A stretch of DNA of 48,725 nucleotides from Mycobacterium sp. (GTDB taxonomy: Bacteria; Actinomycetota; Actinomycetes; Mycobacteriales; Mycobacteriaceae). The first letter of the stretch is position 1. The number at the start of each line of letters is the position of its first letter. Position numbers and translations under genes: made by a program. Below the pieces are notes generated by a model. That model had not been told where the DNA came from. It saw only the letters and a list, made by a program, of their open reading frames with translations, and did not search any database. Of the stretch, positions 1 to 7,734 are shown in pieces. Location of the stretch: positions 1 to 48,725 of the forward strand of contig JAOPVX010000248.1 in the NCBI GenBank assembly GCA_025965975.1, in the 5' to 3' direction.

Positions 1-156
1 CAGCCGGTTCCGGCGGCGGTAGCGACCGCCGAACCGGTCGCGAGCGAACCATCCGAGGAGGGCGAGGCGTCGACCGCCGCCCCATCCGCAGCAGATCGGG
101 CGCCCGCCGAGGGCGCCCCCGCGATTCCGCAAGAGCAAGACCAAGAGCAGGAGTAG
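1..156 (+). CDS. rpsB: 30S ribosomal protein S2, C-terminal end (partial)
   Basis: The window opens inside a reading frame that ends at TAG 154-156, three bases before the tsf start. The 51 residues seen are a low-complexity Ala/Pro/Glu/Gln tail ending QEQDQEQE. Mycobacterial S2 proteins carry such a disordered acidic C-terminal extension beyond the conserved fold, and rpsB directly precedes tsf in bacteria generally. The identification rests on this context; none of the conserved S2 core is in the window. The very short gap to tsf indicates co-transcription. Confidence 0.85.
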   Translation, partial: QPVPAAVATAEPVASEPSEEGEASTAAPSAADRAPAEGAPAIPQEQDQEQE

Positions 157-159
157 CAG

Positions 160-963
160 ATGGCCGATTTCACCGCCCAGGATGTCCAGGGCCTCCGCCG
201 GGCAACTGGCGCCGGCATGTTGGACGCCAAGAAGGCCCTGGAGGAAAACGGGGGCGACTTCGAAGCCGCCAGCAAATGGTTGCGCGAGCAGGGCCTGGCC
301 GGTGCCGGCAAGCGCAGCGATCGCGAAAACACCCAGGGCGCGGTGGCGATCACGCGGGACGGCAACGTCGCCGCGATGGTCGAGCTCAAATCAGAGACCG
401 ACTTCGTGGCCAAGTCGCCCGACTTCGTGAACCTCACCGACGAGCTGGCCGCGCTGGTGGCGGCCAAGGGCGAGGACGCGGCCAAGGAGCGCTCGGACGC
501 CATCGACGAGCTCAAGGTCACCCTCAAGGAGAACATCGAGCTCGGGCGGGTCGTCCGGTTCGAGGCGGCCGACGGCAACATCCTCGACACCTACCTGCAC
601 GTGCAGAGCGACCGCGGCGTGAACGGCGTCCTGGTCGAGATCGCAGGCGGCACGCAGGAGCTGGCTCACGACCTCGCCGTCCACATCGCCTTCGGCAAGC
701 CCGAGTACCTCCGCCGGGAGGACGTGCCGGCCGACAAGGTCGAGGCCGAGCGGGCCACGCTGGAGGCGACGGCCAAGAACGAGGGCAAGCCCGAGCAGGC
801 GCTGACCAAGATCGTCGAGGGCCGCGTGACCGGCTTCTACAAGGACGTCGTGCTGCTCGATCAGCCGTCGGTGTCTGACAACAAGAAGACCGTCAAGGCG
901 CTGCTCGACGCTGCCGGTGTGACCGTCACCCGATTCGTCCGCTTCGAGGTCGGCCAGGCCTGA
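160..963 (+). CDS. tsf: Elongation factor Ts
   Basis: EF-Ts is the nucleotide exchange factor that releases GDP from EF-Tu in the cytoplasm. The 267-residue product starts with the UBA-like N-terminal domain (LRRATGAGMLDAKKALEE, about residues 12-29), followed by the family signature ETDFVAKSPDF (about 78-88) that contacts EF-Tu, and then the core dimerisation region. Length fits high-GC Gram-positive EF-Ts. The ATG lies three bases after the rpsB stop, so the two are one transcript. The last codons (EVGQA-stop) lie inside a 27-bp sequence that recurs at 2799-2825 before the amidase gene, suggesting that the downstream neighbour has been displaced by an insertion. Confidence 0.97.
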   Translation: MADFTAQDVQGLRRATGAGMLDAKKALEENGGDFEAASKWLREQGLAGAGKRSDRENTQGAVAITRDGNVAAMVELKSETDFVAKSPDFVNLTDELAALVAAKGEDAAKERSDAIDELKVTLKENIELGRVVRFEAADGNILDTYLHVQSDRGVNGVLVEIAGGTQELAHDLAVHIAFGKPEYLRREDVPADKVEAERATLEATAKNEGKPEQALTKIVEGRVTGFYKDVVLLDQPSVSDNKKTVKALLDAAGVTVTRFVRFEVGQA

Positions 964-974
964 ACAGCGACGGT
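948..974 (+). repeat. 27-bp direct repeat, left copy (3' end of tsf)
   Basis: This segment covers the last codons and stop of tsf plus 11 bases. It matches 2799-2825 at 26 of 27 positions (one C/G difference at 954 versus 2805), and similarity stops abruptly on both sides. The two copies bracket about 1.8 kb that carries a decayed FAD oxidoreductase. Confidence 0.8.
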
Positions 975-1269
975 GTGAAGGCGCGGCGTCTTCAGGCTTG
1001 TTTGCCATGTGTCGTGGCTGCCGAAGCCGGCTGTCGGTGCATTGTCAACGGTTTGGTGCCGCTCTCTCGGGTCGATCCATGGCCGGGGAGCAGCGAATTT
1101 GCTTGCCGGTCAATCGATTCGGTGGTGAACGGTGGGGCACCGCAGTTCCCGGCAGGGGCAGTGGGAACCGGTTGCGTTCCGCCTCCCGCTACCGAGCAAC
1201 TCTGTGGTGACCTGCCGCGTCTTTGCGCGATTCCTTAACGCAAGCTGGCAAGACGCTGCAAACTCTTGG
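975..1269. other. Non-coding stretch downstream of tsf
   Basis: No convincing gene is visible here. Short open frames exist on both strands but none resembles a known family. Base composition is somewhat less GC-biased than in tsf, in keeping with the non-native insert that carries the following pseudogene. No strong hairpin followed by T residues is apparent. Confidence 0.5.
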
Positions 1270-2671
1270 ATGAGCAGGCTCGGCCCGGTGGGCGAGGCGC
1301 CGCGCGTCGGTGAGCATGCAGTTGTACTGGGAGCCAGCATCGGCGGTCTATTGGCTGCGCGGGTACGTGGCAGATTTCTATGACCGAGTCGGCGTGGTGG
1401 ACCGCGATTTGCTACCAGAATCCCCCGCTAACCGGCGCGGGGTTCCGCAAGGCCATCACGTCCATAATTTGTTTGGACGTGGTTCCCAGATCCTTGGCGA
1501 ACTTTTCCCCGGAATCCTTGACGAGCTCGTTGCAGCCGGAGTGCCCGTCCACGACTACCAAGATGTTTCGCGCTGGCCCGTAACGCTGGGCGGACACCGA
1601 CTCGTGGCCACAGGCCGACTCAAGAACCATCCGCCAGTCTACTTTCCGAGCAGACCTCTATTGGAGTGTCAGGTGCGGCGACGGACGTGCGAAGCTGCCA
1701 ACATCACAATGCTCGAGGGGCATGACGTTGTCACACTGACGTCGACCGCAATGCGACCGGGTAATCGGCGTCAAAGTAAGCGCCCGCGACGGGGGAATCG
1801 AACGAGAGCTGAAATCTGATCTCGTCGTTGACGCAATGGGCCGAGGTGCCCGCACACCCGCCTTCCTGGACAGCCTCGGATACGGGCGCCCCGCCGAAGA
1901 TCATGTTGACGTACGTCTCGTCTACACCAGCCAGGTGTTGCGGATCGCACCAGGGACCGTCAGCGAAACTGCTGTTCTCGTGGGTCCCGTCGCGGGCCGA
2001 CCCACCGGGTTGGCGTTCTTCCGCAACGAGCACGACACCTGGATGCTGACACTGATAGGGATGGCGGGTTGTGCGCCGCCGGGCGAGCGAGCCGAGATGA
2101 TTCAGTTCGCTGAAGGATTGATTCCGACTCACCTGATAGCAGCCCTGCGTACCGAGGAGCCGCTCACCGAAGTGTCTCGCTACCGTTACCCTGCCAGCCG
2201 GTGGCGACGCCATGACAAGATGCGCCGATTCCCCGCCGGCCTGCTGGCTTTTGGCGATGCATTTGCAGTTTCAATCCGATCTATGGCCAAGGAATGACAG
2301 TGGCCGCTCTACAGGCGATCGCACTCAAGCGTTGTCTACGCCATGGACAGGATCGATTGGCACAGCGCTATTTCCGCGCTGCCTCGAAACCGATAAAAGT
2401 GGCTTGGCAATTCGCGGCCGGTGGTGATTTAGCGCTGCCCGAAGTCGAAGGACCTAGGCCTGCGTCGATACATATCACCAACTGGTATGTCGACAAGCTA
2501 CTGGCCGCAGCTGAATCCGACGCCGTTGTTTTCAAACAACTGTCGAAGGTCAGCGCCCTGGTCGACCCGCCAATTCGACTGATGCGCCCGGCGATGATGC
2601 TTCGAGCCGTCAACGCCGGCCGTCAGCGCGAACGGCGCACCGGAAACCAATCAGGCTCTCCGACCATTTAG
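1270..2671 (+). pseudogene. FAD-dependent oxidoreductase/monooxygenase-like pseudogene (three frameshifts)
   Basis: Four consecutive pieces in changing frames add up to one protein. From ATG 1270 the first frame encodes the FAD-binding start (HAVVLGASIGGLLAARV). Near 1363 the frame shifts and continues as VADFYDRVGVVDRDLLP through about 1750. It shifts again (DRVIGV ... LVVDAMGRGARTPAFL) up to about 2257. The last shift lies inside the signature GDAF/CSFNPIYGQGM, after which MTVAALQAIALKRCL continues to TAG at 2671. The dinucleotide-binding GxSxGG motif and the GD-x-NPIYGQGM motif belong to the group of FAD-dependent, PHBH-like oxidoreductases common in mycobacteria. With three indels it cannot make a full enzyme. 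It lies between tsf and the amidase and is bracketed by a 27-bp repeat. Confidence 0.85.
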
Positions 2672-2798
2672 AGGACCACTTAGAGGACGTGTTGAACTTC
2701 GGCGCTTTTCCTACTGGATGTTCCCGTCCGCTGTCGACACGCTGAAGGCCGGCAAGGCCGGGGACAAGACTGTGGAGCAAGCGATGGCTGATCGTTGC

Positions 2799-2825
2799 GG
2801 TCGGGCAGGCCTGAACAGCGACGGT
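2799..2825 (+). repeat. 27-bp direct repeat, right copy (upstream of the amidase)
   Basis: Second copy of the tsf-end sequence (26/27 identity with 948-974). Downstream of this copy the sequence runs straight into the amidase leader and start codon, as expected if tsf and the amidase were once adjacent with a gap of about 40 bp. Confidence 0.8.
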
Positions 2826-2840
2826 ACGAATTGGTACCGT
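2821..2840. promoter_or_regulatory. 20-bp inverted repeat immediately upstream of the amidase
   Basis: Arms ACGGTAC (2821-2827) and GTACCGT (2834-2840) are perfect complements around a 6-bp centre that is itself nearly symmetric (9 of 10 base pairs match overall). It ends six bases before the ATG at 2847. The position and dyad symmetry suggest an operator, or a small hairpin covering the ribosome binding region; the binding protein is unknown. Confidence 0.4.
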
Positions 2841-2846
2841 CACTGC

Positions 2847-4253
2847 ATGACACGGATTCACGCCTTCGGCGACGATGCCCTTGGCGACCTTGATGCTGTC
2901 GGTCTCGTCGACGCAATGCGGGCCGGAACGGTGTCGGCGGGTGAGCTCGTCGAGGCGGCCATCGCCCGCACCAAGGCGGTCAACCCGACACTGAATGGTC
3001 TCGCGTTCGAGGCATTCGACCGTGCGCGGGCCCGCACCTCGTCACGGCGGCCGTATGGCGGCTACTTCGACGGTGTGCCGTCGTTCATCAAGGACAACGT
3101 TGCCGTCGAGGGCATGCCGACGATGCAGGGCACCGACGCGTGGGACCCGCGCCTCATGCTCGCCGATGGCGAGTTCGCCCGGATGTTCCTGGCCACCGGA
3201 CTCGTGGCACTGGGCAAGACGCAAATGTCGGAGTTCGGCTTCAGCGGCTCGGCCGAGCACCCGCGGATCGGGCCGGTCCGCAACCCGTGGAACCCGGAGC
3301 ACACCGCGGGTGCGTCGTCATCGGGATCGGGCGCCTTCGTGGCCGCCGGCGTGGTGCCCATCGCGCACGCCAACGACGGCGGCGGGTCGATCCGCATTCC
3401 CGCGGCGTGCAACGGCCTCGTCGGTCTGAAGCCGTCACGTGCGCGACTGCCGCTGGACAAAGAGACCGCCCGGATGCCGCTTCACCTCGTCGCCAACGGA
3501 GTACTGACGCGCTCGGTGCGTGACACCGCGGCGTTCTTGCGGGAATCCGAGCGGGTGTACCGCAACCCCAAACTCCCTGCAATCGGCGACATCACCCATC
3601 CCGGCGCGCGGCGCTTGCGGATCGCGGTGTGCACCAAATCGATTCTTCGCGAAGCCAGCCCGGAAGTGCGCGAGCTGACGTTGAAGTCGGCCGCGTTGCT
3701 GGAGGAACTCGGTCACCGGGTCACCGAGATCGACAATCCGGTGGCGCCCCGTTTCAAGGACGACTTCCTCGTCTACTGGTCGTTCCTGGCCTTCGCGGTC
3801 GTGCGGGGCGGACGGCGCATGTTCGGCCCAAGCTTCGACCGCGCCCGATTGGACAGCCTGACGCTCGGGCTGGACCGCAATGCCGCCCGCAGCCTGCACA
3901 AGGTCCCGCTGGCCGTTGCGCGGCTGTCGGCGTCGCACCGGATCACCGCGCGGATAGCGGGCACCTACGACGCCGTGCTCATGCCGACGCTGGCCGAGGT
4001 CACACCTCGCATCGGCCATCTGGACCCCACCGCCGGTTACGAGCAGGTCATGGATCGGCTCATCGATTGGGTCGGATTCACCCCGCTGCAGAACGCAACC
4101 GGTGATCCGGCGATTTCGTTGCCACTCGGCGAATCCGCGAGTGGCCTGCCGGTCGGCATGATGCTCTCGACGGTCGTGGGCCAGGAGGCCCGACTGATCG
4201 AGCTGGCCTACGAACTCGAAGACGCGCGACCCTGGGCACGCATTCAGTCATGA
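2847..4253 (+). CDS. amiC: Amidase (amidase-signature family, AmiC type)
   Basis: This 468-residue enzyme of the amidase-signature family hydrolyses amides to carboxylate and ammonia with a Ser-cisSer-Lys triad. Visible features are the catalytic lysine region FIKDNVAVEGMPTMQGTDAW (about residues 76-95), the serine-rich loop TAGASSSGSGAF, the family stretch DGGGSIRIPAACNGLVGLKPSR, and the C-terminal FTPLQNATGDPAISLPL motif. M. tuberculosis AmiC (Rv2888c) follows tsf in the same way. The ATG at 2847 was preferred over an upstream in-frame ATG at 2718 because the family begins MTR(I/V)HAF and the extra codons run through the repeat and palindrome. The stop overlaps the next start as ATGA, so the methyltransferase is translationally coupled. 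The natural substrate is unknown. Confidence 0.88.
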   Translation: MTRIHAFGDDALGDLDAVGLVDAMRAGTVSAGELVEAAIARTKAVNPTLNGLAFEAFDRARARTSSRRPYGGYFDGVPSFIKDNVAVEGMPTMQGTDAWDPRLMLADGEFARMFLATGLVALGKTQMSEFGFSGSAEHPRIGPVRNPWNPEHTAGASSSGSGAFVAAGVVPIAHANDGGGSIRIPAACNGLVGLKPSRARLPLDKETARMPLHLVANGVLTRSVRDTAAFLRESERVYRNPKLPAIGDITHPGARRLRIAVCTKSILREASPEVRELTLKSAALLEELGHRVTEIDNPVAPRFKDDFLVYWSFLAFAVVRGGRRMFGPSFDRARLDSLTLGLDRNAARSLHKVPLAVARLSASHRITARIAGTYDAVLMPTLAEVTPRIGHLDPTAGYEQVMDRLIDWVGFTPLQNATGDPAISLPLGESASGLPVGMMLSTVVGQEARLIELAYELEDARPWARIQS

Positions 4254-5014
4254 CCCGTGCCTACGTTATGGACCCGCATTTCGCCGAGGAGCGAAAGCGG
4301 TTGTCCGGCATGGAGTCACTGTGGGATCCGGGCTCGCAGGCGCTGCTCGGTGAACTCGGAATCGGGAGCGGATGGCGCTGCCTCGAAGTCGGTGCAGGCG
4401 GCGGATCGATGGTGCAGTGGATGGCTGACCAGGGCGCCAGTGTAGTGGCGATCGACATCGACACCCGGTTCGTTGAGTCGCTCGCCTCGGATGCGATCGA
4501 AGTGCGTCGCGTCGACCTGCGCACCGACACATTGCCCCAGAACGAATTCGATCTCGTGCACGCTCGACTTGTGCTCGAACACCTCGCGGACCGCCGCCAG
4601 ATCCTCGACCGCCTGGTCGCGACGCTCCGGCCCGGCGGATGGATCCTGATCGAGGACTACGACTGGAGTTGCTTCGGATTCGAGGACGAAACCCCGGGAT
4701 TCGGAGATATCGCCGACGTGATCCTGGGTTTCATGGCGAAGGCCGGATTCGAGCGCGACTATGGGCGTCGGGTGGTCAGCGACATCGACGCTGCCGGCCT
4801 CACTGACATTCGCGGTGAGGGTCGTGCCAGGCTGATCGACTCGACATCGCCGGGCTTCGATTTCTTTCGGTTGTCCTTCGAAAGCCTTCGCGGCGCCATC
4901 GTGGACGACGGACTGCTGTCGGCCGAGGAAGCCGACGCCGCGTCAGCCGGATTCAGTCAGAACGTCCGGTTGCTCACGCCGATGATGATGGCGGGAATCG
5001 GCCGCCGCAGCTGA
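4250..5014 (+). CDS. Class I SAM-dependent methyltransferase
   Basis: The 254-residue product has the Rossmann-fold methyltransferase layout: motif I LEVGAGGGSM (about residues 45-54), an acidic residue ending strand 2 (VVAIDIDTRFV), the post-II region DLVHARLVLEHL, and motif LRPGGWILIEDYDW. These residues bind S-adenosylmethionine; the acceptor substrate cannot be read from sequence. The start overlaps the amidase stop by four bases, so the two are likely made together. The gene ends at 5014 and the next gene starts 89 bases later. Confidence 0.85.
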   Translation: MTRAYVMDPHFAEERKRLSGMESLWDPGSQALLGELGIGSGWRCLEVGAGGGSMVQWMADQGASVVAIDIDTRFVESLASDAIEVRRVDLRTDTLPQNEFDLVHARLVLEHLADRRQILDRLVATLRPGGWILIEDYDWSCFGFEDETPGFGDIADVILGFMAKAGFERDYGRRVVSDIDAAGLTDIRGEGRARLIDSTSPGFDFFRLSFESLRGAIVDDGLLSAEEADAASAGFSQNVRLLTPMMMAGIGRRS

Positions 5015-5103
5015 TCCGACAACGAAATCCGTCGCGGAGGCGCAATAGCACCGTAACCGAAGGGCGTCTGAGTTAACGCAGCCGACATTCCGCGCGGCGG
5101 TGG

Positions 5104-6309
5104 GTGAAACTTTCCGACCCGACCATCCCTTTTGTGGAGACCAATCAGGTCAGCGATGTGCCCACACCCGTTCGATCACCGGCGATCGCGGCCGCCTCCG
5201 GGAACACCTTCGTGTGCCTGGTCCGGTTCGCGCTGGCCAACATCCGCCGTCGCCCCGAACGGTTCGTGCTGTCCGTGCTTGGCATCGCGCTCGCGATCGC
5301 CTGCGTCGCTGTCGTTCGCACGATCTCGGCGAGTTTCGCGATCACCGGCGCCGATTCGGTGACCGATGTGCTCGGCGGCGCTGCGCTGTGGGCGGTGCCT
5401 GCCGCCGGCGTGCACTACGACACCAACGCCCAGGCGCTTGTCGCCGACGGCGCCGCCCCGAACATCACCGTTCCTGCCGGCTGGACCGCGACCCGCACCT
5501 TGTCCGGAATGACCGACATCAACGGCACTGAGGTGTCGCTGCGGGGTGGCGACGAAATCGCCGGTGGTCAAGCCACTTTGGGATCCGAATTGGCTAGGCG
5601 GCTCGACCTGCACCCGGATGATCGCATCGTCGTCGGCGGGCAGAGACTCGTCGTGAGCGTCGCAGGCAGCGGCCAGTCGATCACCGTGGCCACGCCGCTT
5701 GCCCGGTCGGTCGTCGGCGACAACGGCTGGTGGACGATCTTCGCACCTCCCGGCGACGAGAAGCGCCGCGACCTGGCGCAGATCTTCGGCCCTACGGTCG
5801 GCCTCGAGTCGACGTCGGACCCGTCGATCAAGCCGGATCCCAACGGAGGCGGCCTGATCTACGACACCGTCGGCGGCTCCGGTCCGCTGACGTTCGAGCA
5901 GAAGTTCTCCGCGCTGTTCTCCGGGAAGGTGACCAGCTCGACGCTCGGCCTCATCTCGACCATCGGCCTCGGTCTCGGTTTCGTGATCGCGGTGTCGTCG
6001 TTCCTGGCCGCGGTGGCCGAGCGGCGGCGCGAATTCGGCATCATGTCCAGCATCGGACTGGCCGACGAGGTGCTCTACTTCTTCCTCGTCGAGTCGGGGA
6101 TCGTCTTCCTCACCGCTTACCTGCTCGGCGTGATCGGCGCGGGAGCCGCTGTGGCGCTGGTGATTCCCGGCATCGCCACGCCGACCGCGTGGCTGCAGGC
6201 CGCAGGCATGGTCGCCGCGTTCCTTCCCGCGATGGCGATTGTCGGCGCGCTGATCCCGGTGCACCGGCTGCTGCAACAACGACCCGTTTCGCTGCTGGGA
6301 GACCGCTGA
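5104..6309 (+). CDS. ABC transporter permease (FtsX/MacB type), large subunit
   Basis: This 401-residue membrane protein starts at GTG. It has one N-terminal membrane segment (about residues 45-68, FVLSVLGIALAIACVAVV), a large extracytoplasmic MacB-like domain, and three C-terminal membrane segments from about residue 280 (GLISTIGLGLGFVIAVSSFL, then YFFLVESGIVFLTAYLLGV, then the last helix). The cytoplasmic motif RRREFGIMSSIGL after the second helix is the coupling region of FtsX-domain permeases. Together with the small permease (6405-6971) and ATPase (6974-7696) it forms a putative exporter of lipophilic or peptide substrates. Its stop TGA (6307-6309) is the first base triplet of a triple tandem repeat. 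Confidence 0.85.
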   Translation: MKLSDPTIPFVETNQVSDVPTPVRSPAIAAASGNTFVCLVRFALANIRRRPERFVLSVLGIALAIACVAVVRTISASFAITGADSVTDVLGGAALWAVPAAGVHYDTNAQALVADGAAPNITVPAGWTATRTLSGMTDINGTEVSLRGGDEIAGGQATLGSELARRLDLHPDDRIVVGGQRLVVSVAGSGQSITVATPLARSVVGDNGWWTIFAPPGDEKRRDLAQIFGPTVGLESTSDPSIKPDPNGGGLIYDTVGGSGPLTFEQKFSALFSGKVTSSTLGLISTIGLGLGFVIAVSSFLAAVAERRREFGIMSSIGLADEVLYFFLVESGIVFLTAYLLGVIGAGAAVALVIPGIATPTAWLQAAGMVAAFLPAMAIVGALIPVHRLLQQRPVSLLGDR

Positions 6310-6402
6310 TGAGTGCTTGCGCGAAGAACAGGGGGCGCTGATGAGTGCTTGCGCGAAGAACAGAGGGCGCTGATGAGTGCTTGCGCGAAGAACAGAGGGC
6401 GC
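6307..6402 (+). repeat. Three tandem 32-bp MIRU-like repeats at a stop/start junction
   Basis: Three head-to-tail units of 32 bp (6307-6338, 6339-6370, 6371-6402) begin with TGATGAGTGCTTGCGCGAAG. Units 2 and 3 are identical; unit 1 differs by one base (G for A near its end). Each unit starts with a TGA stop that overlaps an ATG (TGATG), and each ATG opens a ten-codon frame MSACAKNRGR that ends at the TGA of the next unit. The last TGATG is the start of the second permease at 6405. Mycobacterial interspersed repetitive units are known to sit in operons at such stop/start overlaps with small frames linked end to end; this one resembles them in design but is shorter. It is a probable variable-number locus. 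Confidence 0.85.
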
Positions 6403-6404
6403 TG

Positions 6405-6971
6405 ATGCTGCGCAAGGGGTTGTCCTACGGGTGGCTGGCCGCGCGGCGGCGGATCCGCGAGATGGTGCTGCCTGTCGTCACGACGGCCACGGGTGCGTTC
6501 CTGGTGGTGATCGTGTTCGGCATGTCCGACGGAATCCGCGCGCAGTCAGCGTCGCTGGGCCACGCCGACGAGATCGGCCGCGCCGTCGTGCTGATCGCGG
6601 TGACCGTTCTGCTGGTGGGTGTGGTCGAGGTCGCGGTGGCGACCACCCGCACCGTCGCCCACCGCACGCGCGAACTGGGGGTGCTCGGCGCCAATGGCGT
6701 GCCGCGCACACCCGTGGTGGCCGCGTTGCTGGTCGAGCCGGTGATCGCGGCGGTGCTTGGCGCGGTGCTCGGCGCGCTGCTGGCCGCCGTGAGCGGGATC
6801 GTGCTCGGCGCAGTCGGTTTGGTGGCGACTGGAGTGTCGGTCGAGGGGTTGATGCTCGGCGCGGCGATCTCGATCGGCGTCAGCATCGTCGCGGCGCTGG
6901 CCACCAGCATCGTGCCCACCTGGAACGCCGCCTCGCGACCGCCGATCCGTTCCCTGACCGCAGGAGGTTAG
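6405..6971 (+). CDS. ABC transporter permease (FtsX type), small subunit
   Basis: This 188-residue protein is almost entirely membrane-embedded, starting MLRKGLSYGWLAARRR, with hydrophobic segments at about residues 22-42, 58-80, 100-130 and 145-170. It contains the FtsX-like loop AHRTRELGVLGANGVPRTPVV, equivalent to the ATPase-contact loop of the larger partner, but lacks a large outer domain. ATG 6405 was chosen because it is the start delivered by the TGATG relay of the tandem repeats and because upstream in-frame codons lie inside those repeats. The ATPase starts two bases after the stop. It is probably the heterologous second permease of the exporter. Confidence 0.8.
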   Translation: MLRKGLSYGWLAARRRIREMVLPVVTTATGAFLVVIVFGMSDGIRAQSASLGHADEIGRAVVLIAVTVLLVGVVEVAVATTRTVAHRTRELGVLGANGVPRTPVVAALLVEPVIAAVLGAVLGALLAAVSGIVLGAVGLVATGVSVEGLMLGAAISIGVSIVAALATSIVPTWNAASRPPIRSLTAGG

Positions 6972-6973
6972 AG

Positions 6974-7696
6974 ATGACCGCCATCGACGAAACAGCAGAC
7001 ACGACGATCCAAGCCGATGACCCGACACCGGTCATCGAGATCTCCGATGTGTGGAAGCTGCACAAGCTTGGCGATGAGGTGGTCCGTGCACTGGTCGCCG
7101 CCGAATTGCAGGTGATGCCGGGTGAATTCGTCTGCTTGATGGGGCCAAGCGGCAGTGGCAAGTCGACGCTGCTCAACATCATCGGTGGCCTCGACCGGCC
7201 GACCAAGGGGACGGTCAAGCTCGCGGGCCGCGACACGTCGCTGCTGAGCGAGAGCCAATTCGCGGCGTTGCGCCACGACACCATCGGGTTCATCTTCCAG
7301 AGCTACAACCTGATTCCGTTCCTGTCGGCGGTGGAGAACGTCGAGCTGCCGCTGATGTTCGAGCCATATGACCGCAAGTCGCTTCGCAAGAGGGCGATGG
7401 AGCTGCTCGAGCTGGTCGGCCTCGGGCATCGCGTCCATCATCAGCCCACGAAGATGTCGGGGGGCGAGCAGCAGCGCACCGCCGTCGCGCGGTCGCTGAT
7501 CAGCAGCCCGACGCTGGTCCTCGCCGACGAGCCGACGGCCAATCTCGACCACCGTACCGGGGAGACGGTGGTGCGCATGTTGCGTGACCTGTGTTCCACC
7601 CTTGGCGTCACCGTTGTCGCCAGCACGCACGACCCCACGGTGGCCGACGAAGCGAGCCGTGTCGTCCGAATGAAAGACGGACAAATCGTCAACTGA
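6974..7696 (+). CDS. ABC transporter ATPase (LolD/MacB type)
   Basis: The 240-residue ATPase carries Walker A GPSGSGKST (about residues 57-65), Q-loop FIFQSYNL, signature SGGEQQRTAVARSL, Walker B LVLADEPTANLD and switch histidine STHDP. The MacB/LolD-like features (YNLIPFLSAVENVELPL) match FtsX-type permeases and lipoprotein or small-molecule export systems. A strong AGGAGG (6962-6967) precedes the ATG at 6974, which rules out the long upstream extension. It energises the two permeases just upstream. Adjacency to an amine transporter and oxidase downstream does not by itself reveal its cargo. Confidence 0.9.
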   Translation: MTAIDETADTTIQADDPTPVIEISDVWKLHKLGDEVVRALVAAELQVMPGEFVCLMGPSGSGKSTLLNIIGGLDRPTKGTVKLAGRDTSLLSESQFAALRHDTIGFIFQSYNLIPFLSAVENVELPLMFEPYDRKSLRKRAMELLELVGLGHRVHHQPTKMSGGEQQRTAVARSLISSPTLVLADEPTANLDHRTGETVVRMLRDLCSTLGVTVVASTHDPTVADEASRVVRMKDGQIVN

Positions 7697-7734
7697 CCCG
7701 GATCCAGTGGGATCCAAAAGATCTGGGAGTACAC

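Noticed and set aside
948-2825. Classical insertion sequence between tsf and the amidase
   Set aside because: There is no transposase frame and no terminal inverted repeat, and the 27-bp flank is longer than usual target duplications. It is left as recombination of unknown type.
2718-2846. N-terminal extension of the amidase from ATG 2718
   Set aside because: The added 43 codons run through the 27-bp repeat and the palindrome, and AmiC-type proteins start at the position of ATG 2847.
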